Assembly (NCBI RefSeq): GCF_022682305.1
Contig: NZ_CP093532.1
Span: 1-64,000, forward strand
Direction of reading: 5' to 3'
DNA: 64,000 nucleotides
Source: Shinella zoogloeoides
GTDB lineage: Bacteria > Pseudomonadota > Alphaproteobacteria > Rhizobiales > Rhizobiaceae
Position numbers and translations under genes: made by a program. Each line of letters opens with the position of its first letter. The first letter of the stretch is position 1. The notes under the pieces were generated by a model, which did not search any database, was not told the origin of the DNA, and saw only the letters and a program-made list of their open reading frames with translations. This document shows, piece after piece, positions 8,326 to 17,827 of this stretch.

Positions 8326-9947
8326 GACGGATCCTTGCGGCACACGATCCAAATGTCGAGCTGCGTGCAACGGGCATCTTCAGGCTTGTAGCGGTTGATC
8401 TGCTCATCGGTGAATTGAGCTCGGGTAAAGACATAGGCTGCCGTATCGGGATCGGATGAGGCAATCTCGGACTCAATGGCATCACAATCCGCGCCATATC
8501 GCGAGATGAAGCCGGTTGTCAGATTATATCCCCCCTTAGCCGCAACAACTTGCAGGGGCATGATTTCCCGCATCAAGGCACCATTGCATTTAAATTTTGG
8601 GAAGGCATGAATGGTTTCGACACCTGCCAAGGTTTGGTTCCAGACGGCGAGATCGGCCGGCTCATTCGCCGGACGCATGAGGGAAGACTTGATAGAGATG
8701 AAGGTTGGGTAGAGATCGGCCGCCTGCACCAGGACAAGGAGAACAGCAAGTCCTGCAAAAAGCGGGCGCGACAGCGTGGAAAGCCGAAGGATAACCAGGA
8801 AGACAAGCAGATAGGAGATCGGCCAGAAGAAGCGGCCCGAGGAACGGAAAGCTTCAAAAAGCGGTTCGGTGAACCCGGGGACGTTCCAACGAAGGAGATG
8901 GACGTCGCTTGCGTAGACTTCATTGGACAAGGAATAGGCAAAAAGCAGCAGCATCACGACCTTCAGGAAGGGCCCGATGACAGCGCGGCTCTCTAGAGCC
9001 ATACGGTTCCTGAGCCACCAGACGACGGCGATCGCAATAATGAGACCAAGACCGAGGTAGTTGTATCCCTCATACTGACCTGGACCAGGCCGATAGAAGG
9101 GGAACATCAGGAGATTCCCATAGGCTATGGGTGAAAAGAGGTTCATGGAATAGAAGCCAAAACCGGTATCCGGGACGGCTTTTCCAAAGGCGGTCCCAAG
9201 GAGGGGGGGGACGCTTAAGGCTATGGCAAAAAGCGGGACGGCATGAAGCACCAGGATCTTCTTGCGCCTCGTTTGCCAGTAAAAATCGAGGCTGCAGGCA
9301 AACATGATCACTGTTGCCATCGCAGTGAGATAGAAATTGACATAGAAGGCTGTCAGCAGAAGAACCGTCCATTGACCGATCTGGGTCTTCTGCTCAAGCC
9401 GCGTCTTGAAATACAGACCAACAGCGAAAAGCAGAATGAAATGTCCCTGCAGGCTGAGGTGCCCCATTCGGGCAGCCAGCGAAGGCATCCAGACGCAGAA
9501 CACGACGGCCAGTCCAAGGGCCAGCCAGTCGTTCGGCTGGATCTGACGGATTACGTACCAGGCGCCGACCCCCTGCATGATGAAGCAAAAGGCCAGCCAG
9601 TATCCAAAGGGATTTTCTGGCATGGGCAAGAAGGTTGCGAGGATCTTCCACGGGAGTGCGAGCGCGGGGATCGCATCGACGAAGGTGACGACCGTGCCGG
9701 CGGGCCAATTTAAGGACGGAATAGAAAGAAGAGGGAGCGTCCAAGGGCTTCTGATGTAAGCCGTGAAGCCCGATTGGTACTGCCCGATATCCTCAACCTG
9801 GGTTTGCCAGTAGCTCGCAGTCCCATCGAGAAAGCCAGGAGGTGTAATGATGAGAGCAAACAAGAGGCCAAAAAGCGCGCTCAAGGCTAGCCCATAGCCA
9901 CCTGAGGCCGCGGGCGGCGTGAAGCGCGGCATCACCTTTGCGAACAT
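8322..9947 (-). CDS. Large polytopic membrane protein (DUF6311-like, possible periplasmic glycosyltransferase)
   Basis: A protein of 541 aa with about ten or eleven hydrophobic helices and a soluble C-terminal part (about 440-541). The N-terminal region contains conserved-looking stretches such as ITPPGFLDGTASYWQTQ and NWPAGTVVTFVDAIPAL, which I associate with the DUF6311 family. It leads the operon and is coupled by ATGA to the GtrB-like gene. In gtr operons the third protein is the serotype-specific GT-C-fold transferase, and this protein has the right topology and position for that role. Function remains unproven. Confidence 0.75.
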   Translation of the reverse strand: MFAKVMPRFTPPAASGGYGLALSALFGLLFALIITPPGFLDGTASYWQTQVEDIGQYQSGFTAYIRSPWTLPLLSIPSLNWPAGTVVTFVDAIPALALPWKILATFLPMPENPFGYWLAFCFIMQGVGAWYVIRQIQPNDWLALGLAVVFCVWMPSLAARMGHLSLQGHFILLFAVGLYFKTRLEQKTQIGQWTVLLLTAFYVNFYLTAMATVIMFACSLDFYWQTRRKKILVLHAVPLFAIALSVPPLLGTAFGKAVPDTGFGFYSMNLFSPIAYGNLLMFPFYRPGPGQYEGYNYLGLGLIIAIAVVWWLRNRMALESRAVIGPFLKVVMLLLFAYSLSNEVYASDVHLLRWNVPGFTEPLFEAFRSSGRFFWPISYLLVFLVILRLSTLSRPLFAGLAVLLVLVQAADLYPTFISIKSSLMRPANEPADLAVWNQTLAGVETIHAFPKFKCNGALMREIMPLQVVAAKGGYNLTTGFISRYGADCDAIESEIASSDPDTAAYVFTRAQFTDEQINRYKPEDARCTQLDIWIVCRKDPS

Positions 9948-10030
9948 GAATCTACCTATTGCCCCGGCACCACGTGCTGGCCTTCTACGAACCCCCAGAT
10001 GAAGTGGCTGGATTAACCGGCTAGCCTATC

Positions 10031-11725
10031 TCAGGCAAGGTAGTAGTCTTGGAAGTGTTGGGCGAAATAGTCCGCGTGGCCGATTGTCATTACCGTCGTG
10101 GTTTCATCTAATGACCAGCTTCGGGTAGCCGATACATCGGTCGTGTCATCGATCGCGGTCGTATCGAGAAAGATGATGGCGTTGCCGACCTTGATCATCT
10201 CGACGTGCGGCGACTCATGCAGGAATGTCTGAACGAAATCCTGCGCATCCTCGTCATAGGCAGAAATGTCATAGACAATGTCGGGTGCCTTCGCGATGTT
10301 GCCAGACGGGATGTTTGCGCCTATTGGCGAAGCCCCATTGCCTGATTCGCCACCGATGGCCGCTCCCGTGGTCGGCAATTGCGACAGGACAAGGCCTGCG
10401 GCGTCCTTGCCCAAGGAAGCAATGTCAAAGGTTGCCGATAGGCTGATATTACCGAAAGTGTATTTCTGCGTCTCACCGGCAAAAAGCCCTGCCAGCTTCA
10501 ACAGGGACTGAAGATCCGCCGGCGCTGCATCGTTCCCGGTCCCGCCGAAGGATGAGGAGACGAGCGCACCGGTTGTCAGCTTCTGAATATCGAGGCTGTA
10601 AGCGACGAGGCGATCCGGCATCGGAACGCTTTCGAGAGATGCGATCATCTTGTTCGGAAGTGGACCTTCAGCATCTGCTAAAGAGGATGCTCGGGTCCCT
10701 GCATAGGCCGCTTGCTCCAGATGGAGCTCGTTCAACGTCTCGGGCTTGACCAGTGCCTGTTCCATCGGGCCCTGATGGTCATTGACGGGCACGTTGACAG
10801 GCTGATGCTCGCTGCTGCTTGCCGCTAGCGCCTTGTCAAGATCGGAGTCCAACCGAAGTGTTGCCGTATCCTCAAGCTCGGAGAGTTCCGGCAAACCGGC
10901 AACATGCAAATCAAACAGCCCCCATGAGGTCGCGATTGCTGACAAACTGGCGGCAATGGCGTTTCCTGCCAGACCTCCGGTCTGCGATCCGGCACGCATT
11001 TCCGATCCCAAACCACGGGCAGGGGCGTCATCTCCGGCCTGATTGCCCCGGTCGAGATATGTTGGCTTGTGCGTGATAGGACCTGGTATCGTCTCGGGAC
11101 CAAGAAGATGATGATCCGGCCCCAGCTGGTCGCCGCCCACCGCTTCTGCCGCTTCTGCAGTTCCGACGAAATGGTCCGAAGCCAGGTAGAGGGTCCAGAT
11201 CAGCGCTGCCATCATCATTGCCGGATGAAGCCGGACGACGCCGTCCTTGCCGGAGCCAGGGCGGAAGCGAACGACATTGCCGGAGGGTGCAATCGCCGCC
11301 TGGTGTCGGACAAACATGTCGACCAGGGCATTGAAATCGTCACCCTGCAGAGGAGCGCCCAGGCCGGGACTATCCAGGAGGTAGCGACCGTCGATGCGGG
11401 CGAGATGGACAAACACGTCACCGTCCTGGCTGCAGAAAACGAACCAGGGTTCATCTTCGTCCGTAACACCGCGATCGGACTCAAGGCGCATACCGGCTTG
11501 CACCAGAAGCGCTTCGACGCGGTAAAGATCCGCAAGCTCCTGGTTGGTCCAGTCCCCCGAGCTGACTGGATATGGCGTCGCCTGGTGCTTCAGGGCGGGA
11601 AAGGCAGACTCGGAGGTAAACACCATGGCCGAATCCTCGACAAGCAGGGCCTGAACATCATCTACCCGCGTATGCGCGGGTGTGTCTGCCTTGCCTGATC
11701 CGGGAAATCGGAGAATATTGACCAT
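10031..11725 (-). CDS. Unknown 564-aa protein next to the secreted-protein locus
   Basis: I do not recognise this protein. It has a soluble acidic N-terminal part (1-170), one hydrophobic segment (MMMAALIWTLYLASDHF, about residues 170-186), a long low-complexity region rich in Gly, Ala, Ser and Asp, and a C-terminal stretch (about 490-560) with EDAQDFVQTFLHESPHVEMI and FLDTTAIDDTTDVSATRSWS. The single hydrophobic segment with a Gly/Asp-rich tail suggests a membrane-anchored or secreted surface protein. It lies 11 bases after the XRE regulator gene on the same strand, so the two are probably co-transcribed. It faces away from the DUF4214/type I secretion genes. Confidence 0.7.
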   Translation of the reverse strand: MVNILRFPGSGKADTPAHTRVDDVQALLVEDSAMVFTSESAFPALKHQATPYPVSSGDWTNQELADLYRVEALLVQAGMRLESDRGVTDEDEPWFVFCSQDGDVFVHLARIDGRYLLDSPGLGAPLQGDDFNALVDMFVRHQAAIAPSGNVVRFRPGSGKDGVVRLHPAMMMAALIWTLYLASDHFVGTAEAAEAVGGDQLGPDHHLLGPETIPGPITHKPTYLDRGNQAGDDAPARGLGSEMRAGSQTGGLAGNAIAASLSAIATSWGLFDLHVAGLPELSELEDTATLRLDSDLDKALAASSSEHQPVNVPVNDHQGPMEQALVKPETLNELHLEQAAYAGTRASSLADAEGPLPNKMIASLESVPMPDRLVAYSLDIQKLTTGALVSSSFGGTGNDAAPADLQSLLKLAGLFAGETQKYTFGNISLSATFDIASLGKDAAGLVLSQLPTTGAAIGGESGNGASPIGANIPSGNIAKAPDIVYDISAYDEDAQDFVQTFLHESPHVEMIKVGNAIIFLDTTAIDDTTDVSATRSWSLDETTTVMTIGHADYFAQHFQDYYLA

Positions 11726-11736
11726 GCCGATCCCGC

Positions 11737-12048
11737 TTAGGATGTCTTGCGTGCGCCGTCGAACAGGATTTCGTACGAGACCGGATCGTAGAACATCAGC
11801 AGGGTCTTTACAAACACCTTCTCGTCCATCCCAAGCGCTGCGGCGAAATCCCGGTAGCGGTTGGAGGGGATACGGCCACGGCCATTCTCCAGCTGAGAAA
11901 TGAAAGTGTAATATTCCAGGTTTAGGATACGTGCCATCTCGCGCTGGGAAATACCGCGCGCTTCGCGCATTTCCTTCAACCAGGTGCCGGCAGCTTGCCG
12001 AAGCTCAACGGTTTCGCTGCCTTGGCCTTGGCCGTGACGTGCCAACAT
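11737..12048 (-). CDS. XRE-family transcriptional regulator
   Basis: A small DNA-binding protein of 103 aa. An Xre/cro-type helix-turn-helix occupies about residues 17-75 (WLKEMREARGISQREMARIL, then YYTFISQLENGRGRIPSNRY). A short C-terminal tail follows. The ATG at 12048 is chosen because the longer frame has no support and would run through the palindrome at 12161-12198. It is followed 11 bases later by the unknown 564-aa gene. Located between that gene and the divergent DUF4214 secreted protein, it may control both through the upstream palindrome. This is inference. Confidence 0.88.
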   Translation of the reverse strand: MLARHGQGQGSETVELRQAAGTWLKEMREARGISQREMARILNLEYYTFISQLENGRGRIPSNRYRDFAAALGMDEKVFVKTLLMFYDPVSYEILFDGARKTS

Positions 12049-12160
12049 GACGCTTATCCTTGTGTATCCCGAACGCAACGCCTGACCAAAAGAAACGGCA
12101 TTTCCGGGACGAGTGAGGGAACTTTCTCTTCTTATCGCAAACCGCTGTTTTCCAGTCAAT

Positions 12161-12198
12161 TGCAAGGGGGTGTAATTTTTGCTGTACACCCCCTTGCA
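12161..12198. promoter_or_regulatory. 14-bp perfect inverted repeat, candidate operator
   Basis: Arms TGCAAGGGGGTGTA (12161-12174) and its exact complement (12185-12198) are separated by 10 bases. It sits in the intergenic region between the XRE gene (start 12048) and the DUF4214 gene (start 12441). There is no T-tract on either side, so a binding site is more likely than a terminator. The best candidate ligand is the adjacent XRE protein. Confidence 0.6.
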
Positions 12199-12440
12199 GT
12201 AGCCGAAGCATTTGGTTACACCCAAGATCGGTTATACGGGCTGCAACGTGAGCGAATCTCGATTTCACCCGGCGCCGTAGCGGAGGATTGGAGGAAACCC
12301 GACAGGCCTTCCAAAATCACTTTTCAGCCCTATGTGGCCGGTTGCCTTTCTGAGGCTTCGGGACGGGTTGAGGGGATAGGCGTGACAGGACCTGCCTGGC
12401 ACGTTCGAGCAATCATCATTGATTAAGAGGATATCGATCA

Positions 12441-14516
12441 ATGGAACCGAATGAACTGATCACCCAGCTTTACGTTGGCTACTACAACCGCGCTCCCGAT
12501 CCGGAAGGCCTGAACTACTGGATGGGCCGCCTGGCTGCCGGCGTTTCGCTCGCCGACATCGCTGAATCCTTCGCCACCTCCCCGGAAGCCATCTCGACCT
12601 ATCCCTGGCTGGCCGTGGAAGAGCCGACCGAAGCTCAGGTTGGTGCCTTCCTCGAAACCATCTACCAGAACATGTTCAACCGTTCGATCGATTCTGACGG
12701 TCTGGCGTACTACTCCAATCAGCTGCTGACGGGCGAGCGCACGGCGGGTGAGATCATCGCCTCGATCCAGGCCAACGCCAACACCAATCCGAACAACACC
12801 GACGGCACGATTCTTGCCAATAAGGTCGAAGTCGGTCTGGCTTGGGCGCTCGCTGCTGAAGCTCAGCCGGGCTTCGAATACAATGCAGAAGCTGCCGCTT
12901 CGGCCAACTCCATCCTCGATGGTGTAAACGCCACGCAGGCTTCGGTTGATGCCGCTCTGGGCATCGTTGAAGAATTCTTCGATGCTCCGGCTTCGCTCGA
13001 AGGGGCTATCCAAGCGCTCCTCGAAGCTCGCGAAGCTCAAGACGCACAAGCTGCAGAAGTCGCTGATTTCCTAGAAGGCGCTTACGACAATGAGTTGGTT
13101 GCGGCGGAGACCACTGATACCAACGGTGATGGCGATGTCGATGCCGAGGACGTAATCGCAGCTGATATTACCGATGCAAATGATGCAGCGGCAGATGCGC
13201 TTATCAATGCATCCAATGGCTCGATCGCCGGCTCCGGCAACGCGTTCAACGGCTTGACTGATGCTGCTCAGGAAGCTCGCATTGAGACGGCACGTACTGA
13301 CCTTCAGGCCGACATCGACGCTGCGCAAGAAGATGCTGACGATGCAGCTGAAGCTCTTGAAGATGGTGTCGCAGAGTTTGCTCAGGAAGCTCAGGCTGCT
13401 TCCGAAGCTCTGACTGAAGCCTTGAACGCTCGCGATGAGCAGGATGATGTGACGGCAGACACCGTAACGGCTGCCAACGCACTGGTAAGCGATACCACCG
13501 CTACAGATCCAGTTACCTTTGCATTGACTGCGACGGCTGGTGAAATTGAAGCTGACGACACGAATGGCGCTATCGCGATCACTGAGTTGGACGGCGACAC
13601 AGTGAAGTTCTCTTCCAATGTTGCCCTGAACGCTGCTGGCACCGCGTACGTAATCACGTTCGGCACTGAAACCGCGACGATCACAAAGTCCTATCTCGAT
13701 GAACTGCTGGCTGCCGCTCAGGCTGACTATGATGCAGCTGAAGCCGTTGAGGATGCTCAGGAAGCTCTGGCTTCCGCAATCGTCGATGCTCTTGAAGCTC
13801 AAGACGATAACTATGACGGTAGTGGTGTCGACTACGCAGCGCTCTCGGCTGACGTGATCACGGTCAACCCTGACAACTCGATCACGCTCGATTACTCCGA
13901 CGAGGTGGCCACTGGCGGTGCTCTGATCGACACGTATGCCGCAGAACTCGTCGCTCTTGCTGATGCCGAAGACGCTCTGGAAGAGTTCGAAGCGGCGGTT
14001 GTCGATTGGCAGGGCACTGACGCACTCGCGGACGAGCTCGAAGCTCTTCAGCAAGAAGCTTCTGATCTTGCCGACGCTGTAGCCTATGCTGAAGATCAGA
14101 TCACCAATGACGAGAATGGCACTCCTGCTGGTCTCAATACCGATCTGTTCGAGACGCCCGGCACTGTCAACTTCGACGCTGGTGACGATGTTTACCTGTT
14201 CACCGAATCGACAACAGCTACCACCATCAACAGCTTCAGTGTTGCCGGCGACGACAGCATCTACTTCGGTGCTGGCTATAAGCTCGTGGCTCTGGGTGAC
14301 GACGACATCACCGACAACGTCGGCAATGTTGGCGAGCTGGAAATCTTCTGGAAGGAAGTGGCTGGCGATCTGGTTCTCTACGTCGAGAACGAGACCTTCG
14401 CTGGCAACGGCTCCACCTCTGGCGACATCACGACGATCACCCTTGATGGTGTGTCGGGCGACGAGGTTGCTCTCGTTGGTGGCTTCCTGGTCGAAGCCGA
14501 AGCGGCTGTTGCCTAA
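12441..14516 (+). CDS. DUF4214-domain acidic surface protein, probable type I secretion substrate
   Basis: A highly acidic, Ala-rich protein of 691 aa. Residues about 8-75 match DUF4214 (LYVGYYNRAPDPEGLNYWMG). The middle is a helical, repeat-like region with recurring EALxAQE, DAAEA and ADA patterns. It includes a dockerin/EF-hand-like calcium loop TNGDGDVDAEDV near residue 230. The C-terminal 130 residues are Gly/Asp-rich beta structure (DDVYLFTESTTATTINSF), the usual location of an uncleaved type I secretion signal. There is no N-terminal signal peptide. The type I ABC transporter and fusion protein genes follow directly, so export by them is likely. A role in a surface layer or biofilm matrix is inferred. 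Confidence 0.85.
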   Translation: MEPNELITQLYVGYYNRAPDPEGLNYWMGRLAAGVSLADIAESFATSPEAISTYPWLAVEEPTEAQVGAFLETIYQNMFNRSIDSDGLAYYSNQLLTGERTAGEIIASIQANANTNPNNTDGTILANKVEVGLAWALAAEAQPGFEYNAEAAASANSILDGVNATQASVDAALGIVEEFFDAPASLEGAIQALLEAREAQDAQAAEVADFLEGAYDNELVAAETTDTNGDGDVDAEDVIAADITDANDAAADALINASNGSIAGSGNAFNGLTDAAQEARIETARTDLQADIDAAQEDADDAAEALEDGVAEFAQEAQAASEALTEALNARDEQDDVTADTVTAANALVSDTTATDPVTFALTATAGEIEADDTNGAIAITELDGDTVKFSSNVALNAAGTAYVITFGTETATITKSYLDELLAAAQADYDAAEAVEDAQEALASAIVDALEAQDDNYDGSGVDYAALSADVITVNPDNSITLDYSDEVATGGALIDTYAAELVALADAEDALEEFEAAVVDWQGTDALADELEALQQEASDLADAVAYAEDQITNDENGTPAGLNTDLFETPGTVNFDAGDDVYLFTESTTATTINSFSVAGDDSIYFGAGYKLVALGDDDITDNVGNVGELEIFWKEVAGDLVLYVENETFAGNGSTSGDITTITLDGVSGDEVALVGGFLVEAEAAVA

Positions 14517-14564
14517 CGGCTGCTCCGTCGCTCTCTCTTCAATGATCGAGCGGTGACATGATCG

Positions 14565-14597
14565 CCCCGCCGTTTCCGAACGGCGGGGTTTTCGTTA
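14565..14597 (+). terminator. Rho-independent terminator after the DUF4214 gene
   Basis: A perfect 10-bp GC-rich stem, CCCCGCCGTT with its complement, closes a TCCG loop (14565-14588) and is followed by TTTTCGTT. It lies 49 bases after the DUF4214 stop and separates that gene from the secretion transporter genes. Confidence 0.9.
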
Positions 14598-14783
14598 TGC
14601 GCGCAGCAAAATCAACTTTGCCTCAGCTTTCGGAGGCTGAGGTGTCTGCCCGGAAGATGGTTGCAGCCGGCGAAAAGGCGCTCAACGATTGCTAAATACT
14701 CGCTGATATTATACAAAGGCGACGCGGTGAGGTGGTGCCACTGGAGCCGGATTCAGCCAGAACATATCAGTATCGGACAACAT

Positions 14784-16511
14784 ATGGCCACGACGACTCC
14801 TCTTGCCGCCGCTTATGCCAGGTTCCGAGCTATCGTCTTCACCACCTTCGTCTTCAGCTTCGCCATCAATTGCCTGCTGTTCGTAGCACCGCTCTACATG
14901 CTGCAGATCTACGACCGCGTTCTGGGAACGCGAAACGAGACGACCCTGCTGATGATCTCGTTGATCGCGCTGTTCCTGATGATGGTCTATGGCACGCTGG
15001 AGTTCATTCGTTCCCGGATGCTGGTACGGGCCGGGATGCAGTTCGACGAGGTTCTTTCCGCCTCCATCTTCAGCCGCGCCGTAAAGATGCGTCTGGCCAA
15101 CCCGAATGGTGGTGCGGAGTATGTGATCTCTGACGGCAACAAGATCCGCGAATTCCTCACCGGCACCGGGATCATCACCTTCTTTGATGCCCCCTGGACG
15201 CCCCTCTTCATCTTTGTCTGCTTCCTGTTCCACACCTGGCTTGGCTATCTCGCCCTTGGCGGCGCCATCGTCATCTTCGCACTCGCGGTGCTCAACGATT
15301 ATGTTACGCGCCAGCAGCTGAAGGATGCCAACACGGCAGCGCAGGGAGCCTCGCAGTTTGCGGGGGCCGTTCTTCAGAACGCCGAGGTCATACGGTCCAT
15401 GGGTATGGAACGGGCGCTGGGCGAGCGTTGGCTTGAGCGGCATGGCAAGATGCTTGATGCACAAGCCGGCGCCAGCGACAAGGCCGGCGCCATCATGACC
15501 TTCCAGAAGTTCTTCCGGATGGCGCTTCAGTCCTCCATACTCGGAGTGGGGGCCTATCTCGCTATCCAGCAGGAGATTTCCCCTGGCATCATGATCGCAG
15601 CATCGATCATGATGGGCCGCGCCTTGCAGCCTGTTGAACAGGGGGTGGCACAGTGGAAACAGTTCGTGGCAGCCCGCCAGGCCCATGAGCGCCTCAAGAA
15701 CCTGTTTACAACCGTCCCCGGAGACGAGCAACGGACCGAACTTCCGGCGCCGCGTGGCCATATTGCGGTGGAGAAGCTTACCTCTTTTGCGCCAGGGACG
15801 AAGATGCCCTTCCTCAAGGGGATCAATTTTGTGCTGAACCCCGGTGAAACTCTGGCGGTGATTGGTCCTTCCGGCTCTGGCAAGTCTAGTCTTATTCGGC
15901 ATATCGCGGGGGTCTGGCCAGCAGCCTCTGGAACCGTGCGGATCGATGGCGCCGACATCAGCCACTGGAACGCGGAGCAGTTAGGGCAGCATCTCGGCTA
16001 TCTCCCCCAGGAGGTTCGCCTGTTTGCCGGCACCATCGCCGAGAATATCTCGAGGTTCACCAGTGGCGAATCCGAGGCCGTGGTGAAGGCTGCCATCATG
16101 GCCGGCGTTCACGACATGATCCTTCGCCTTCCGAGCGGCTACGAGACGCAGGTCGGCGACAATGGCCAGCAGCTTTCGGGCGGTCAGAGGCAGCGTGTGG
16201 GCCTAGCCCGAGCAATCTATGGCTCGCCAAAGGTGGTCATCCTCGACGAGCCGAACTCCAATCTCGACAGCGACGGTGAGACGGCACTGCTTGCGGCGGT
16301 CAAGGCGATGAAGGCGAATGGCGTCACCGTCATTCTGGTAACCCACAAGACCAATCTCCTGGCGATCAGCGACCGCGTTCTGCTGATGCGCGATGGTGCT
16401 CTGCAGGCATTTACGACGCCGCAGGAAATGCTGAAGCCAGCCGCCAATGATCCGGCGAAGCCGGCCGTCGCAGCTAAAGCAACGCAGCAAATTGCATCTC
16501 AGCGCGCGTGA
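14784..16511 (+). CDS. Type I secretion system ABC transporter (PrtD/HlyB family)
   Basis: An inner-membrane transporter of 575 aa. The N-terminal half has the six-helix ABC exporter fold (FVFSFAINCLLFVAPLYMLQ near the start, as in PrtD/AprD). The C-terminal ATPase has Walker A GPSGSGKSS, signature LSGGQRQR, Walker B VVILDEPNSNLD and the H-loop VTHKT. The ATG at 14784 matches the N terminus of PrtD relatives; the upstream in-frame extension is not conserved-looking. No C39 peptidase domain is present, which fits export of proteins with an uncleaved C-terminal signal. The fusion-protein gene follows after 29 bases. An outer-membrane TolC partner is not in the window. Confidence 0.95.
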   Translation: MATTTPLAAAYARFRAIVFTTFVFSFAINCLLFVAPLYMLQIYDRVLGTRNETTLLMISLIALFLMMVYGTLEFIRSRMLVRAGMQFDEVLSASIFSRAVKMRLANPNGGAEYVISDGNKIREFLTGTGIITFFDAPWTPLFIFVCFLFHTWLGYLALGGAIVIFALAVLNDYVTRQQLKDANTAAQGASQFAGAVLQNAEVIRSMGMERALGERWLERHGKMLDAQAGASDKAGAIMTFQKFFRMALQSSILGVGAYLAIQQEISPGIMIAASIMMGRALQPVEQGVAQWKQFVAARQAHERLKNLFTTVPGDEQRTELPAPRGHIAVEKLTSFAPGTKMPFLKGINFVLNPGETLAVIGPSGSGKSSLIRHIAGVWPAASGTVRIDGADISHWNAEQLGQHLGYLPQEVRLFAGTIAENISRFTSGESEAVVKAAIMAGVHDMILRLPSGYETQVGDNGQQLSGGQRQRVGLARAIYGSPKVVILDEPNSNLDSDGETALLAAVKAMKANGVTVILVTHKTNLLAISDRVLLMRDGALQAFTTPQEMLKPAANDPAKPAVAAKATQQIASQRA

Positions 16512-16540
16512 ACCACAGTAAGTAACGAGGCGTCACGTCT

Positions 16541-17827
16541 ATGAAATCCAATCCCAAGCCATTCGTTGTCGCGGGCTATACCGTGATCCTTCTCACCTTT
16601 GGCGTGGTCGGCGGATGGGCTGCGACCGCTCGTCTGGACAGTGGTGTGATCGCTCCGGGAACCATTGATGTTGCGTCCAACCGGAAGGAAATCCAGCACC
16701 TGGAAGGTGGGATCATCGAGGAGATCCTCGTTTCCGAGGGGCAATCGGTCAAGGCTGGCGATATCCTGATGCGACTGAACGACGTGCAGGCGCGCTCCAA
16801 TCTGCGCGTTTACACGATCCGCCTGCATATTGCGCAGGCCATGGAGGCGCGTCTGCTCGCGGAAAGACGGATGGAGGAGACCTTAAAGCTTCCTGAAAAG
16901 CTGGAAAAGGATGCGACCCCGGAAGTCAAAGCGGCAATCGCGGACCAGCAGGAAATTTTCCAGGACAGAATCTCTATTCTGAAGTCGCAGAACGACATCC
17001 TGCAAACCAGGATTGAACAGCTTCACAAAGAGTATGAGGGGCTAGAGGTTCAAAAGGAGGCCTATCAGAGGCGCGTCGAGATTCTGCAGGAGCGGCTCGA
17101 TCGGCTACGGCCCGGTCTAGAGAACGGTGTCGTTCAAGCCAACGTGTTCTCGACCTATGAGGAAGAATACGTCGAAGTCAAAGCCAATGTCGCTCGCATG
17201 GACACGGAGAAAGCCAAGGTCGAGAAGACGATCGGCGAGACCGAGTACCAGATCATCCAGACGCAGCAGGAATTCAAGGAGCGGGCGAATTCTGAGTATA
17301 AAGAGGTCAGTGGGCAGATAAAGGAGCTCATTGAGCATATAAAGGTTGCCGAGAACGTCCTTGCGCGAACGGAAATCCGCAGCCCCGTTGATGGCTTTGC
17401 ACAAAACCTGCGCTTCCACACGACGGGTGGCGTCATTCGCCCTGGCGACGTGGTGGTAGAGATCGTCCCGGTCGAAGATCGAATGGTCATCAATGCCCAC
17501 GTGGCGCCGATCGATATCGATAGCGTTCATCCCGGTTTGGTTGCGGAGGTCAAGTTCTCCGCGTTCGCGAGCCGCTTCATGCCTATTGTTACAGGTGAAG
17601 TGGATAGCGTATCCAAGGGTACCATCGTGCCCTCGGATCAGCGGCAACCTCCCTATTATCTCGCGCGCATCAATGTGAGTAAGGGTATGGTTCCCGATGA
17701 GATCGAAGAACGTCTGACAGCTGGCATGCCGGCCGACGTGATCATCTCGACCGGGGAGCGGACTGTGATGGATTATCTAATCTCGCCGCTGACGGATGCT
17801 ATCCGCAAGAGCATGCGAGAAGAGTAG
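16541..17827 (+). CDS. Type I secretion membrane-fusion protein (HlyD/PrtE family)
   Basis: A periplasmic adaptor of 428 aa. One N-terminal membrane helix (about 8-30, VAGYTVILLTFGVVGGWAAT) is followed by a lipoyl-like half-motif (EIQHLEGGIIEEILVSEGQ), a long coiled-coil hairpin (about 95-270), the second lipoyl half (NVLARTEIRSPVDGF) and a C-terminal beta-barrel region ending with TVMDYLISPLTDAI, typical of the PrtE/HlyD class. It would join the ABC transporter at 14784-16511 to a TolC-type channel. The likely substrate is the DUF4214 protein encoded just upstream. Confidence 0.94.
   Translation: MKSNPKPFVVAGYTVILLTFGVVGGWAATARLDSGVIAPGTIDVASNRKEIQHLEGGIIEEILVSEGQSVKAGDILMRLNDVQARSNLRVYTIRLHIAQAMEARLLAERRMEETLKLPEKLEKDATPEVKAAIADQQEIFQDRISILKSQNDILQTRIEQLHKEYEGLEVQKEAYQRRVEILQERLDRLRPGLENGVVQANVFSTYEEEYVEVKANVARMDTEKAKVEKTIGETEYQIIQTQQEFKERANSEYKEVSGQIKELIEHIKVAENVLARTEIRSPVDGFAQNLRFHTTGGVIRPGDVVVEIVPVEDRMVINAHVAPIDIDSVHPGLVAEVKFSAFASRFMPIVTGEVDSVSKGTIVPSDQRQPPYYLARINVSKGMVPDEIEERLTAGMPADVIISTGERTVMDYLISPLTDAIRKSMREE

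Noticed and set aside
13071..14054. 327-codon minus-strand frame opposite the DUF4214 gene
   Set aside because: The complement of an Ala/Asp/Glu-rich coding region gives Ser/Cys/Val-rich noise; no start signal.
14709..15965. 418-codon minus-strand frame opposite the type I ABC transporter
   Set aside because: Antisense to a clear ABC exporter gene; product is His/Arg/Gly-rich without domains.
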